A stretch of DNA of 64,000 nucleotides. It comes from Pseudomonas sp. NBRC 111124 (GTDB lineage: Bacteria > Pseudomonadota > Gammaproteobacteria > Pseudomonadales > Pseudomonadaceae). The notes beneath the pieces were generated by a model. The model was not told the DNA's origin. It was given only the letters and a program-made list of their open reading frames with translations, and did not search any database. The stretch spans positions 62,001 to 126,000 of the forward strand of contig NZ_BCBA01000002.1 in the NCBI RefSeq assembly GCF_001320245.1, written 5' to 3'. How positions within the stretch are numbered: position 1 is the first letter of the stretch; each line of letters starts with the position of its first letter. Below, piece after piece: positions 27,383 to 36,119 of the stretch. A program made the translations under genes and the position numbers.

Positions 27383-28165
27383 TTGCAGCGCTCACCTAAT
27401 CGTCTGCATCAGTTGTGCAACCTTGATGCACCCACCGCACGCACCTATGCATGTTACGGCTTCTCTGTACTCACTGATGAATGCTCTTCGCTCCTGGGCT
27501 TCAACGGTGAACGCAAGGAGCCATGGGGAAGCTGCTATGCGCTGGGTAGCGGTTATCGGCTTTACAGTGCAGTCCTGATGCGCTTCCAATCACCCGACAG
27601 CTACAGCCCGTTCGGCGTAGGCGGCATCAACACTTATGCCTATTGCGCAGACGACCCCGTCAACCATAAAGACCCGACCGGGCACATGTTCACAAACATG
27701 ACTATTGGGAGGGCTGCGAGCCGTGGACGCCAGAGTAGAGCCCACCTCCCGCGCAGTCTTGGTCTGCTTGACTTGCACAAGGCGAGTAAACATGGCGGCA
27801 ACAGTCGAAGTCCCACCCCTAGCCCTGATCGACGATCAGTGACCTCAGACAGCTCGCTCTCCAGCCGCGAGCCATCCAGAAGCCCAGTCCGACGTCAGCC
27901 ATCGTTTACCGAACAGAACCGAAGTGACTCCGACCTGAGCAGCAGTAACTCGGATAGCGGCTCTTCCTATTACCCGGAACTGGATCGCAGCAGCGTTTCG
28001 ACCAGTCCTCCGAGCAGTCCTTCGAACAGAGCAACTCACAGCCTGTCGCGCTCGCCCTCCCCGGATAACCGGTCTCCGTTGGCACAGCTTGAGCAATTGG
28101 TCGAAGAGCTACCTCGCAGGATCAACTCACTGGAAATCAGGAACATACGTGATCCGGGGCCGTGA
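27383..28165 (+). CDS. Orphan Rhs core fragment with Ser/Arg-rich C-terminal tail
   Basis: A 260-residue protein starting at TTG 27383, 8 bp after a perfect GGAGGT (27369-27374). Residues 38-101 hold the Rhs-repeat-associated core (LLGFNGERKEPWG, YRLYSAVLMRFQSPDS, SPFGVGGINTYAYCADDPVN, KDPTGH). None of the long YD-repeat shell is present. After the core comes about 150 residues of low complexity dominated by Ser, Arg, Pro and Asp with repeated SRSP/SPSP motifs, then a short amphipathic helix (LAQLEQLVEELPRRINSLE). Such standalone core-plus-variable-tail genes are common in P. putida; function unknown. Base composition is lower in GC than the flanking mdc genes. Confidence 0.75.
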   Translation: MQRSPNRLHQLCNLDAPTARTYACYGFSVLTDECSSLLGFNGERKEPWGSCYALGSGYRLYSAVLMRFQSPDSYSPFGVGGINTYAYCADDPVNHKDPTGHMFTNMTIGRAASRGRQSRAHLPRSLGLLDLHKASKHGGNSRSPTPSPDRRSVTSDSSLSSREPSRSPVRRQPSFTEQNRSDSDLSSSNSDSGSSYYPELDRSSVSTSPPSSPSNRATHSLSRSPSPDNRSPLAQLEQLVEELPRRINSLEIRNIRDPGP

Positions 28166-28223
28166 ACCGGCCTCTCTCCCTAATCCTACCAATCCCCGCT
28201 AATCGCCTAACCTCACTCGTTAC

Positions 28224-28376
28224 ATGCTGTTACGCCTAGCCGCTGAAAAATCAGATTTAGCCCCTTCCTCGTACATGGAAGACAAACCTCAGCTGCTCTG
28301 GGCCTCGCACTACCTCAGCGCCCTGGCCGAGGCGCTGCTCGATGATGCCGAACTGGGCATGATGAAAACGCCTTGA
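28224..28376 (+). pseudogene. Possible DUF3077 gene remnant
   Basis: An uninterrupted 50-codon stretch after ATG 28224, with coherent sequence (LLWASHYLSALAEALLDDAE) resembling the C-terminal half of small pseudomonad DUF3077 proteins. There is no ribosome site, and a stop lies eight codons upstream, so the 5' half is missing. It lies between the Rhs orphan and a REPIN. The family link is from memory of the motif and is weak. Confidence 0.3.
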
Positions 28377-28405
28377 GTCACCCACTTCCAGGCATGCGCT
28401 GTACT

Positions 28406-28520
28406 TGTGGGAGCCGCGCTTGCCGGCGATGGGGCGCGAAGCGGCCCCGGCAATTTATGCAACAACCTTGAAATCGCGGGGCCGCTTTGCGGCCCATCGC
28501 CGGCAAGCGCGGCTCCCACA
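28406..28520. repeat. REPIN: inverted pair of REP sequences
   Basis: The two ends (28406-28433 and 28493-28520) form a perfect 28-bp inverted repeat beginning TGTGGGAGCCGCGCTTGCCG; inner GCGGCCCC / GGGGCCGC arms add further pairing. It stands immediately after the madM stop (28535, leftward operon end), where it could also terminate or stabilise the mdc transcript. Confidence 0.85.
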
Positions 28521-28534
28521 GGGTGGACGCGCCA

Positions 28535-29299
28535 CTAGCCAACCAATCCCCTGACACAGAAATACAGCACTGAAGGACCCATCAAGCACCCAAGTCCGGT
28601 ATGGAAGGTGGCAGTCAGCGCACCATAAGGCACCAAGCGCCGATCAGTAGCCGCCAACCCGGCAGTCACCCCCGACACAGTCCCCGCCAACCCACCAAAC
28701 ACCATCGCCGAGCGTGGGTTGTCCAATGCCAGCAACCGCGCCGAAACCGGCGTGAACACCATCACCAGGATCGCCTTGATCAACCCGGTGGCAATCGACA
28801 GCGCCACCACATCCGAGCTTGCCCCCAAGGCTGCCCCGGTCACCGGCCCGACGATATAAGTCACCGCCCCGGCGCCGATGGTGGTCATGCTCACCGCATC
28901 CCGGTAACCAAAGGCATAGGCCACCGCGCAGCCGACGATAAACGGCAGCACCGTGCCCAGCAGCAGCGACAGCGCACCAATCAGCCCGGCCTTGCGTGCC
29001 TCGGTCGCTTGCACCTCGAAGGCCGTGGCGACGATGGCGAAGTCGCGCAGCATGGCCCCGCCCATCAGGCCGATGCCGGAGAACAGCGCCATGTCCGCCA
29101 GGCCCTTCTGCCCACCGGTGACGGTACCGCCAACCCAGGCCAGCACCAGGCCGATGACGATGGCGATGGCCGAGCCGTGCACCCGCCCAAAGGTCAGGTA
29201 CTTCGACAACAGCACCGACAACCACATGATCCCGCCAACCACCGCGAAGGCGGTGATCAGGCCGTTGTGTTCAAGGGCATTGTCAATGATCGGCCACAT
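28535..29299 (-). CDS. madM: Malonate transporter subunit MadM
   Basis: A 254-residue integral membrane protein with eight or so hydrophobic segments; conserved GGIMWLSVLLSKYLTFGRVHG and TIGAGAVTYIVGPVTGAALGAS. MadM with MadL forms a sodium-dependent malonate importer (also named MdcM/MdcL in P. putida). The gene starts two bases after the madL stop. It is the last gene of the mdc operon and ends just before the REPIN. Confidence 0.93.
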   Translation of the reverse strand: MWPIIDNALEHNGLITAFAVVGGIMWLSVLLSKYLTFGRVHGSAIAIVIGLVLAWVGGTVTGGQKGLADMALFSGIGLMGGAMLRDFAIVATAFEVQATEARKAGLIGALSLLLGTVLPFIVGCAVAYAFGYRDAVSMTTIGAGAVTYIVGPVTGAALGASSDVVALSIATGLIKAILVMVFTPVSARLLALDNPRSAMVFGGLAGTVSGVTAGLAATDRRLVPYGALTATFHTGLGCLMGPSVLYFCVRGLVG

Positions 29300-29301
29300 G
29301 A

Positions 29302-29724
29302 TCAGCGCCCTCCTGCAGGGGCAGCCTGCGCAGTGGCGACTTCAGGCCCATCAGGCGCCGGCAAGGGTTCGCCGCGATGGCTGCGACTGATCACGGCAAT
29401 GGTCAGCCCGCACACCAGCACCGCACCAATCGCCGCCAGCAGCGCCACCGGCCCGCCGTGCAGGGCGGTGACCACGTTCTGTTGGGCGGCCATGGCCACC
29501 ACCACCGGGATGTACAGGGCGCCCCAGAAGCCGACGCCGAACTCGCATTCCTTGCTCATGCCGCCATTGCGGTGCATGTAAAGGCGTGCACAGATCAGCA
29601 GGATCATGGCGATGCCGACCCCGCCCACATTGGATTTGACGCCCAGCAGCACGCCCAGGAAGTCGCCGACGATAACGCCAGCCAGCGTGCACACCGCCAG
29701 CAGAGCCACACCATAGATGATCAT
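29302..29724 (-). CDS. madL: Malonate transporter subunit MadL
   Basis: A 140-residue membrane protein with four hydrophobic helices (about residues 3-25, 31-49, 64-84, 88-112) and the conserved VGDFLGVLLGVKSNVGGVG and MHRNGGMSKE segments. It pairs with MadM for malonate uptake. A 60-bp gap separates it from mdcH, the largest spacer in the 3' half of the operon. Confidence 0.93.
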   Translation of the reverse strand: MIIYGVALLAVCTLAGVIVGDFLGVLLGVKSNVGGVGIAMILLICARLYMHRNGGMSKECEFGVGFWGALYIPVVVAMAAQQNVVTALHGGPVALLAAIGAVLVCGLTIAVISRSHRGEPLPAPDGPEVATAQAAPAGGR

Positions 29725-29784
29725 TGTTGTTGTCCTCAGCTTTAGTCGAAGTTGCTTGTTGTTGTTCTTCGAGTTGCAGCGCCG

Positions 29785-30705
29785 TCATCGGTTGTTGGCC
29801 ACCTCCTGGCGCAACAGCGCGTCGACGGTGTCCCAGCGGGTGGCTTCGAGGGCCACCACCCTGCCCTGTTCGAACACCGGGCGGGCCAGGCCGCTGAGTA
29901 CGCTGCCCGGCGGCATTTCCACATGCAGGCGCACGCCGCGTTCATAGGCGTTGCGCAACGTAGCACGCCAGTCGACCAGCCGGGCCATGTTGCCGGCCAG
30001 GTCATCGCGCAGGCGTTGTGGGTCGAAAATCGACCGCGCACTGCTGCCGCTCAGGTAGGTGATGCGCGGGCGACGTAGCTCGACGCTGGCAAAGGCCGTT
30101 GCCAGTTCGGCGGCCGGGCCGTCGAGCAATGTGCAGTGGGACGGCACGCTCACCGCCAGGCGCCGGGCGACGCCCTGGCCGCGGCTGCGCGCCCTGGCGG
30201 CGACCTCGGCCATGGCCGTGTCGCTGCCGGCGATGACGATCTGGTTGTCGCTGTTGAGGTTGGCCAGGTACACCTCACCGCCCACGTCGGCCAGCAAGCG
30301 TTCGACAGTGCTCAGGTCGAGGCCGCTGAGGGCGGTCATGCCGTAGCCCTGCGGGTAGGCCCGCTGCATCAGCTCGCCACGCAGCGCCACCAGGCGGACC
30401 GCATCGGCGAACCGCAGTGCCCCGGCCGTCACGGCGGCGGGATAAGCGCCGATAGACAGACCGGCTACGTATTCCGGCGCCGGACTGCGCTGCAGCAACC
30501 AACGCGCCCAGGCCACCCCGGCCAGCAGCAGGCAGAGCTGCACGGCGCGGGTCGACTGCAAGGCCTGCACACTGTCGAGGCCCATTACCGGCTCGCCCAA
30601 CGCGTCACTGGCCTCTTCCAATAGCAGCGAAGCGCCCTCAGGCAGGCACTGCAGCATGCCGGCTTGCTGCGCGCCCTGGCCCGGGAAGGCGAACAGGCTG
30701 CTCAC
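29785..30705 (-). CDS. mdcH: Malonyl-S-ACP:CoA-type malonyltransferase MdcH (epsilon subunit)
   Basis: A 306-residue FabD-like acyltransferase: FPGQGAQQ at residues 7-14, nucleophile Ser84 in GLSIG, and the catalytic His in VSVPSHCTLLDGP. MdcH moves malonyl from malonyl-CoA to the phosphoribosyl-dephospho-CoA thiol on MdcC, priming the decarboxylase cycle. GTG 30705 is chosen: it overlaps the mdcG stop as GTGA and gives the normal FabD-type N-terminus. Confidence 0.93.
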   Translation of the reverse strand: MSSLFAFPGQGAQQAGMLQCLPEGASLLLEEASDALGEPVMGLDSVQALQSTRAVQLCLLLAGVAWARWLLQRSPAPEYVAGLSIGAYPAAVTAGALRFADAVRLVALRGELMQRAYPQGYGMTALSGLDLSTVERLLADVGGEVYLANLNSDNQIVIAGSDTAMAEVAARARSRGQGVARRLAVSVPSHCTLLDGPAAELATAFASVELRRPRITYLSGSSARSIFDPQRLRDDLAGNMARLVDWRATLRNAYERGVRLHVEMPPGSVLSGLARPVFEQGRVVALEATRWDTVDALLRQEVANNR

Positions 30706-31316
30706 GCTGCATGCTCCAGCGCATTCCACGGATCAGCGACAAGGCGTGCGCCCTGGGCCGACTTCAGCAACACCCGGCTCGCCACGCCAGCCCACTCGCG
30801 CAGCGCTACCGCACCCGCCGGCGTCTCCAGCTGCACATCGATGCGGCACGGGCCGCACTCGAGAATGTCCAGCAGTTCACGTGCCGTTGCCCGGGTCATG
30901 AATTGTGGCGTGCGCACCAACAAATCGAGGTCACTGGCGCCATGCACGACGTTGCAGCCGGTGGCCAACTGGTAACCCACACCTCCCGTCGGCCCCCAGG
31001 CCAGCCCGCGTGCCTCGAGCACGGGTGTTACCGAGGCCAGTGCCTGCAAGGCTGGCCAGGGGCTCTGCCCCGCCCAGCGCAGTGTCTCTGGGCTCATTTG
31101 CCGCTGGATATCACGTAAGCGCATCAGCACACCCAGGCGCTGTTCCCGCCCTTGCCCCCGCACGCCCACCGCTATCCAGCCGCTGGCGCAGGCGGCACGC
31201 CGCACCACTACCGGCTGCCCAGCCGCCAAGGCGTGAACAGCCCAGGCTGGCGCATCGGCAGGCAGGTCGGCCTGGGGCATGCCCCAGAGCAGATCATGTG
31301 GCTGCGGCAGGTTCAT
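30702..31316 (-). CDS. mdcG: Phosphoribosyl-dephospho-CoA transferase MdcG
   Basis: A 204-residue nucleotidyltransferase-like enzyme. The GASDLDLLVR motif supplies the metal-binding aspartates, and the N-terminal PHDLLWG is typical. It attaches 2'-(5''-phosphoribosyl)-3'-dephospho-CoA, made with MdcB's help, to the serine of MdcC. ATG 31316 lies one base before the mdcE stop codon region; the gene ends in a 4-bp overlap with mdcH. Confidence 0.92.
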   Translation of the reverse strand: MNLPQPHDLLWGMPQADLPADAPAWAVHALAAGQPVVVRRAACASGWIAVGVRGQGREQRLGVLMRLRDIQRQMSPETLRWAGQSPWPALQALASVTPVLEARGLAWGPTGGVGYQLATGCNVVHGASDLDLLVRTPQFMTRATARELLDILECGPCRIDVQLETPAGAVALREWAGVASRVLLKSAQGARLVADPWNALEHAA

Positions 31317-31317
31317 G

Positions 31318-32109
31318 TCAGGCCTCCTGCCACTGGCTGCGCAGGCGAGCGCGCACGTCGCGGGAGGCACTACGGTGTTCACCCTCCAGCCGCGATTCAA
31401 GGTCAGTCGAGTGGCCGATGTCGCGTACCGCCTCGGCCAGACAGGCACGCACCTGCGCGATGTCGCTGGCACTGGGTGCATCGGCGCTTCCCACCTGCAG
31501 GCGCCGCCAGAGCAAGCCCAGTGAGGCATAGCTGGCGAGGTCATAGGCCATCGGCGGCACCTCGGCGGCCAGCGCCTCCAGCTGTTCGACGCTGCGCAGG
31601 GTAATGCGCGCGGCCGCCGCCTTGCTCATGGCATGCACCATCACCCCGCTGTCATCCAGCGCGATCAGCCGCTGCGCCTGGTAGCCGTGGGCCAGGAAGG
31701 CGCCAGACATGGCCTTGCCGACCAGCAAGCCAATCACCGGGTGCCCGGCCAGGCGCGCCTGAGCGTAAGCCTGCACGGCGCCAGCCAGTGCCTGGTGGAT
31801 ACCCAGCGCCTCCTCGCGGCGGCCATAGGCCTGACTCGGCACATCAATGACGGCAACAATGGCGCGTTTCTCGCCACCGCGGTCCAGCTCGACCGCTTCG
31901 CTCACCGCCTTGGCCAGGCCCCAGCCTTCAAGCAAGCCGACTTCGCCTTCTCGCGCCCGTGGGAACGGGTTGTGCGCGTCCGGCACCACGGCAATGAAGC
32001 GCGCCAGGCGGTTGTCCAGTTCGCCATCGACCACCCGCAACGAGGCGGGATAGCCTGCCAGCGGTTCGCCACCAGCCAGGCCCGGCAGCCAGTTCAGCGC
32101 ACGGTTCAT
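31318..32109 (-). CDS. mdcE: Biotin-independent malonate decarboxylase gamma subunit MdcE
   Basis: A 263-residue crotonase-fold carboxyltransferase subunit; VVPDAHNPFPRAREGEVGL and GLLVGKAMSGAFLAHGYQA contain the oxyanion-type glycine motifs. With MdcD it decarboxylates malonyl-S-MdcC to acetyl-S-MdcC. The start overlaps the mdcD stop by 4 bp (ATGA), as expected for subunits made in equal amounts. Confidence 0.93.
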   Translation of the reverse strand: MNRALNWLPGLAGGEPLAGYPASLRVVDGELDNRLARFIAVVPDAHNPFPRAREGEVGLLEGWGLAKAVSEAVELDRGGEKRAIVAVIDVPSQAYGRREEALGIHQALAGAVQAYAQARLAGHPVIGLLVGKAMSGAFLAHGYQAQRLIALDDSGVMVHAMSKAAAARITLRSVEQLEALAAEVPPMAYDLASYASLGLLWRRLQVGSADAPSASDIAQVRACLAEAVRDIGHSTDLESRLEGEHRSASRDVRARLRSQWQEA

Positions 32110-32954
32110 TGGGCTTCTCCTTGGTAGAGGGCACGCACGGCAGCGGCGTCCAGTTGTGGGCAGTCGGCGCCCAGGCTGGCCAGGCGTTCCAGGTACCAGG
32201 CGTGGCGGGAGGCGCGGTTGGCTGATGGCCTGTCCAGCAGTTGCAGCAGCTGCTGGCGGATGTCGTCGACGTCATCGGCCGCATAGGCGTCCACCAGGCC
32301 GCTGGCATGGCGTTGTTCGCCACCGGTCAGGCTCCAGATGAACGGACGGTCCTTGGCGTCGTACTCGGCGATACCGGCCTCCTGCTCGATCACTTGCGGG
32401 CCATTGAGGCCCAAGCGCGCTTCGCGGGTGACCAGCACGTGGCTGCACAGGCCGGCGGCGATGGACATGCCACCGAAGCAGCCGACCGAACCTGCGATCA
32501 GGCCGATCACCGGTTGGTGAATGCGCAACTCGACGATCGCCGCCTGGATCTCGGCAATGGCTGCCAGGCCGAGGTTGGCCTCTTGCAGGCGCACGCCGCC
32601 GGTCTCCAGCAGCAGCACAGCGCAGGTGGGGATGCCGTTGCGGTTGTCCTCAATGGCCAGCTCCAGGGCGCCGGCAATCTTGGCGCCGCCCACCTCGCCC
32701 ATGCTGCCGCCCTGGAACGCGCCTTCGATGGCGGCGATCACGGCAGGACGGCCAGCGAGCAGGCCCTTGGCGATGACCACACCATCGTCAGCCTGGGGCA
32801 CGATGCCCTGGCGCGGCAGCCACGGCGACATCAGGCGGTCGAACGGGCCCAGCAGTTCACGGAAGCTGCCAGCATCGAGCAAGGCGCGGGCACGCTGGCG
32901 GGCGCCGAGTTCGACGAAGCTGCGGCTTTGCAGCAGGCGGGCGATGTCAGTCAT
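32106..32954 (-). CDS. mdcD: Biotin-independent malonate decarboxylase beta subunit MdcD
   Basis: A 282-residue crotonase-fold subunit with FQGGSMGEVGGAKIAGAL and SVGCFGGMSIAAGLCSH motifs. It forms the decarboxylase core with MdcE. I chose ATG 32954, giving MTDIARLLQSRSFVEL; the frame extends upstream but only through mdcC. It overlaps mdcC by 8 bp and mdcE by 4 bp. Confidence 0.93.
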   Translation of the reverse strand: MTDIARLLQSRSFVELGARQRARALLDAGSFRELLGPFDRLMSPWLPRQGIVPQADDGVVIAKGLLAGRPAVIAAIEGAFQGGSMGEVGGAKIAGALELAIEDNRNGIPTCAVLLLETGGVRLQEANLGLAAIAEIQAAIVELRIHQPVIGLIAGSVGCFGGMSIAAGLCSHVLVTREARLGLNGPQVIEQEAGIAEYDAKDRPFIWSLTGGEQRHASGLVDAYAADDVDDIRQQLLQLLDRPSANRASRHAWYLERLASLGADCPQLDAAAVRALYQGEAQ

Positions 32955-33246
32955 GGGCAATTTCCTCGAAACCTTGTTCCAGGCGCAGGCGCACCACCCC
33001 TGGGGTTGCACCGAAGTCGTGGATGTCAATCTTCACGGCCGGCAGCGAGCGGCCGTCGAACAAGCGCTGAAACAGCTGGCTCCAGCGCGCGCTGCTGCCA
33101 TTGACCGACGTGACCACCTGGATCTCCAGGCGGCCGGCGTTGCCGGGCTCGATCAGCACTTCCAGGTCGCCGGAGCTGACGCAGCCGACCAAGGTGCGGC
33201 CACGGCCAGGCTCGGCGGCGGGAAATTGAAAGTTCAGGGTTTCCAT
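32947..33246 (-). CDS. mdcC: Malonate decarboxylase acyl carrier protein MdcC (delta subunit)
   Basis: A 99-residue carrier protein. Ser25 in GCVSSGDLEVL corresponds to the serine that carries the phosphoribosyl-dephospho-CoA group in Klebsiella MdcC. The acetyl or malonyl thioester rides on this group through the cycle. It lies one base after mdcB and overlaps mdcD by 8 bp. Confidence 0.94.
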   Translation of the reverse strand: METLNFQFPAAEPGRGRTLVGCVSSGDLEVLIEPGNAGRLEIQVVTSVNGSSARWSQLFQRLFDGRSLPAVKIDIHDFGATPGVVRLRLEQGFEEIAHD

Positions 33247-33247
33247 T

Positions 33248-34204
33248 TCACAGGCTCCCGGCTTTGTCGAGGAACAGGCAGGCGGCCAACAGATCGGCAG
33301 CGCCGCCCGGTGAGGCGTTCAGGTGCAGCAGTTGCGCGTCCAGCTGGCGTAGCAGGCGGCGGCCGTCGAGGCTGGCGCTGCCACCGGCATCGAGCACCGC
33401 GCGGGCGCCCGCTTGCAGGGCTTGCAGGCCTTGCGGGCCGGCACGCCAGAGCACACAGGTGTCGCTGAGCGCGGCCATGATCGCCAGCAAGGCATCGAGC
33501 CGGGCGTGGCGTTCGCTGGCGCCAACGGCGCGGCTGCGGCGCAGTTGTGGCAGGCCGTGTTCGAGCACGGCAGGGAAGCCTTGCTGGGCCTGTTCGCGGG
33601 CACCGCTGGCGCCATAGCGGTGGCGGACCTGGGCGCCGTGGCTTTGCTGGACAGGGGCTGCGGGATCATCGATCAGCGCAATACGCCCGGCCCGTGCGGC
33701 CACCGCCAAGGGCTTGGCATCAACATCAAGGGCTTGTGCGGCTACCAACAGGCCGAGGGCCCAGATCGCGCCGCGGTGCGTGTTGATACCCCCCGTGGTG
33801 GCGAGCATGGCCTGTTCGCCTTCACGGCCAATACGGCCCAGCTCGGCGCGCAGCGGCTGCCCGACCTCGCCATGGGCCTGGGCGACTTCGGCCATCTGCC
33901 GCAGGCAAGGCCACAGGGCCAGTGCCGAGGCGTGCATCAGGGCCAGGGTCATGTCGGTGTGGGCGCCACTGCTGCGGCGGTCGACCAGGCCGGGTTTGGG
34001 GGACAGGTCGGCTTCATCGATGAGGGCCTCGACGGCCAGATCGGCCAGTTGGTCGGCCTGGGAGATATCGGTTTGCAGGTCGGGCCTCATCGCGGGCACG
34101 CCCGCTCCCACAGGGATCGCGCTGGTTTCAGGTACGGCACAGTACCTGTGGGAGCGAGCGTGCTCGCGAAGAAGCTGGCGCGGTTTCAAGTCATGCACAG
34201 TCAT
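33248..34204 (-). CDS. mdcB: Triphosphoribosyl-dephospho-CoA synthase MdcB with REP-derived N-terminal insert
   Basis: The core (from MRPDLQ at 34090) is 280 residues with [18 protein letters not shown] and [16 protein letters not shown], the CitG/MdcB signatures; it makes the prosthetic-group precursor from ATP and dephospho-CoA. The codon at 34090 has no Shine-Dalgarno: a REP abuts it. In the same frame, ATG 34204 overlaps the mdcA stop (TGATG) and has AGGAG at 34211-34215, so translation most likely begins there and reads through the REP, giving 318 residues. Residues about 10-38 ([18 protein letters not shown] and following) would be REP-encoded. The alternative start is 34090. Confidence 0.85.
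   Translation of the reverse strand: MTVHDLKPRQLLREHARSHRYCAVPETSAIPVGAGVPAMRPDLQTDISQADQLADLAVEALIDEADLSPKPGLVDRRSSGAHTDMTLALMHASALALWPCLRQMAEVAQAHGEVGQPLRAELGRIGREGEQAMLATTGGINTHRGAIWALGLLVAAQALDVDAKPLAVAARAGRIALIDDPAAPVQQSHGAQVRHRYGASGAREQAQQGFPAVLEHGLPQLRRSRAVGASERHARLDALLAIMAALSDTCVLWRAGPQGLQALQAGARAVLDAGGSASLDGRRLLRQLDAQLLHLNASPGGAADLLAACLFLDKAGSL
34091..34168. repeat. REP pair at the mdcA-mdcB junction
   Basis: Left arm 34091-34115 (CGCGGGCACGCCCGCTCCCA then CAGGG) and right arm 34145-34168 (CCTGTGGGAGCGAGCGTGCT then CGCG) are imperfect inverted REPs. They fill most of the space between mdcA and the conserved part of mdcB, inside the reading frame that starts at the mdcA stop. Confidence 0.85.
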
Positions 34205-35865
34205 CACCAGCTCCTGAACCGTGCGGGCGGGTTGTAGAGGCCGCCGGACCACTCGACCAGGTCGGCGATGCTGCGCGCGGCGAGCAGCTCGCGGCTGGCG
34301 TCGGTGCGGCGGATGCCAAGGTCTTCGGGCAAGGCGATCAGGCCTTGCTGGCGCAGGCGCAAGGTAGCCTTGGGGTCGTGGCGCAGGCCGATGGCGGTGA
34401 CACCAGCCACGGCGGCGATCATCTGCTGGCGTTCTTCCAGGCTGCGCGCCTTGTACAGGTAGGCGATGCCTTCCTCGGTGAGCAGGTGGGTGACGTCATC
34501 GCCGTAGATCATCACTGGCGCCAGGGACATGCCGGCTTTCTTTGCCACTTCCACGGCGTCGAGGGTTTCGACGAAGGTGGGTTTACCACCTTCCTGATAG
34601 GTCTCGACCATCTGCACCACCAGCTTGCGGCCGCGTTCGAGCATCGTCTCGGGCACGGTCATGTCGAGCCAGGCCGGAGTCGCATGGCGCCGGCCGCGGG
34701 GGTCGTGGCCCATGTTCGGCGCGCCGCCGAAGCCCGCCAGGCGGCCACGGGTAACGGTCGAGGAATGGCCGTCGCCATCGACCTGCAAGGTGGCGCCGAT
34801 GAACAGGTCGACTGCGTACTGCCCGGCCAGCTGGCACATCATGCGGTTGGAGCGCAGCGAGCCATCGCGGCCGGTAAAGAACACGTCCGGGCGCTGGGCG
34901 ATGTAGTCCTCCATGCCCAGCTCGGTGCCGAAGCAGTGCACGCTTTCGACCCAACCGGTCTCGATAGCCGGGATCAGGGTCGGGTGCGGGTTCAGCGTCC
35001 AGTTGCGGCAGATCTTGCCTTTGAGGCCCAGCGACTCACCGTAGGTCGGCAGAATCAGCTCGATGGCGGCAGTGTTGAAGCCGATGCCGTGGTTCAGCGA
35101 CTGCACCTGGTGTTTCTCGTAGATGCCGCGGATCGCCATCATCGCCATCAGCACGTGCACCGGCTTGATGTGGCGAGGGTCACGGGTGAACAGCGGCTCG
35201 ATGTAAAACGGCTGGTCGGCGACCACCACGAAGTCGACCCAAGACGCCGGAATGTCCACCCGCGGCAGGTCGTCGACGCGGTCCACCAGCTGGTTGACTT
35301 GGGCAATCACCAGGCCGTCACTGAAGGCGGCAGGCTCGACCAGCGCCGGGGTGTCTTCGGTGCTGGGGCCGGTGTACAGGTTGCCCTCGCGGTCGGCCAT
35401 GAAGCCGGCGACCAAAGTGACATTGGGGATCAGGTCGACCAGTAGCCGCGAGTACAGCTCGATATAGGTGTGGATGGCACCGACTTCGAGCAGGCCGTCT
35501 TCCAGCAGCTGGCCAATGCGCAGGCTCTGCGGGCCGGCGAAGGAGAAGTCGAGCTTGCGGGCGATGCCGCGTTCGAACAGGTCCAGGTGCTCGGCACGGC
35601 TGACACTGGGCATGATCATGTGCAGGTCGTGCAGGCGCTCGGGATCGGCCTTGGCCAGCGAACGCGAGAGAAAGTCGGCCTGCTTCTGGTTGTTGCCTTC
35701 GAGCACCACGCGGTCACCGGGGGCGATCAGCAGTTCCAAGGCTTCGACGATGCGCTCGGTAGGCAGCACCACACCGTCGGCCAAGTGCCGGACGCGGTCC
35801 AGGCGGCGCTGCTTCTCGGCGCGGCGCCTGGACCATTGCGGCGGTGGATTCTTCGTTATGGTCAT
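34204..35865 (-). CDS. mdcA: Malonate decarboxylase alpha subunit MdcA (ACP transferase)
   Basis: A 553-residue CoA-transferase-like subunit that exchanges acetyl for malonyl on MdcC. Signatures are [17 protein letters not shown] near the N-terminus, [36 protein letters not shown] and [16 protein letters not shown]. First gene of mdcABCDEGH-madLM. ATG 35865 has GTGGAGTC upstream. A LysR-type dyad lies 78 bp before the start, the likely MdcR site. Confidence 0.96.
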   Translation of the reverse strand: MTITKNPPPQWSRRRAEKQRRLDRVRHLADGVVLPTERIVEALELLIAPGDRVVLEGNNQKQADFLSRSLAKADPERLHDLHMIMPSVSRAEHLDLFERGIARKLDFSFAGPQSLRIGQLLEDGLLEVGAIHTYIELYSRLLVDLIPNVTLVAGFMADREGNLYTGPSTEDTPALVEPAAFSDGLVIAQVNQLVDRVDDLPRVDIPASWVDFVVVADQPFYIEPLFTRDPRHIKPVHVLMAMMAIRGIYEKHQVQSLNHGIGFNTAAIELILPTYGESLGLKGKICRNWTLNPHPTLIPAIETGWVESVHCFGTELGMEDYIAQRPDVFFTGRDGSLRSNRMMCQLAGQYAVDLFIGATLQVDGDGHSSTVTRGRLAGFGGAPNMGHDPRGRRHATPAWLDMTVPETMLERGRKLVVQMVETYQEGGKPTFVETLDAVEVAKKAGMSLAPVMIYGDDVTHLLTEEGIAYLYKARSLEERQQMIAAVAGVTAIGLRHDPKATLRLRQQGLIALPEDLGIRRTDASRELLAARSIADLVEWSGGLYNPPARFRSW

Positions 35866-35942
35866 TGGGTGACTCCACGGGTTCGCTGTCGTGGGGGCAC
35901 ATTAGGGCGAGCGGGTTTGAGGGATCAATCAAGCTGGGGCGC

Positions 35943-35962
35943 TAATCGTTACGGTCAGATTA
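35943..35962. promoter_or_regulatory. Candidate LysR-type (MdcR) operator upstream of mdcA
   Basis: Inverted repeat TAATC-N10-GATTA in a T-N11-A-like context, 78-97 bp upstream of the mdcA start and about 160 bp upstream of the divergent hydrolase gene. Its position fits an activator site for mdcA. The match to a real MdcR consensus has not been tested. Confidence 0.4.
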
Positions 35963-36119
35963 ATGAAAATTGGGATTCGGCAGGTTTCAAGGCAAAAACG
36001 CACGGCCCCCCTGCAGATTTGTCCATTGTGCAAGATAATTTCGCATGCCAGGATCCACTGATCCTCCAGTGCACTCCAGACTTCACTTGGAAAATCAATA
36101 ACAAAGCAGGGAGAACGCG

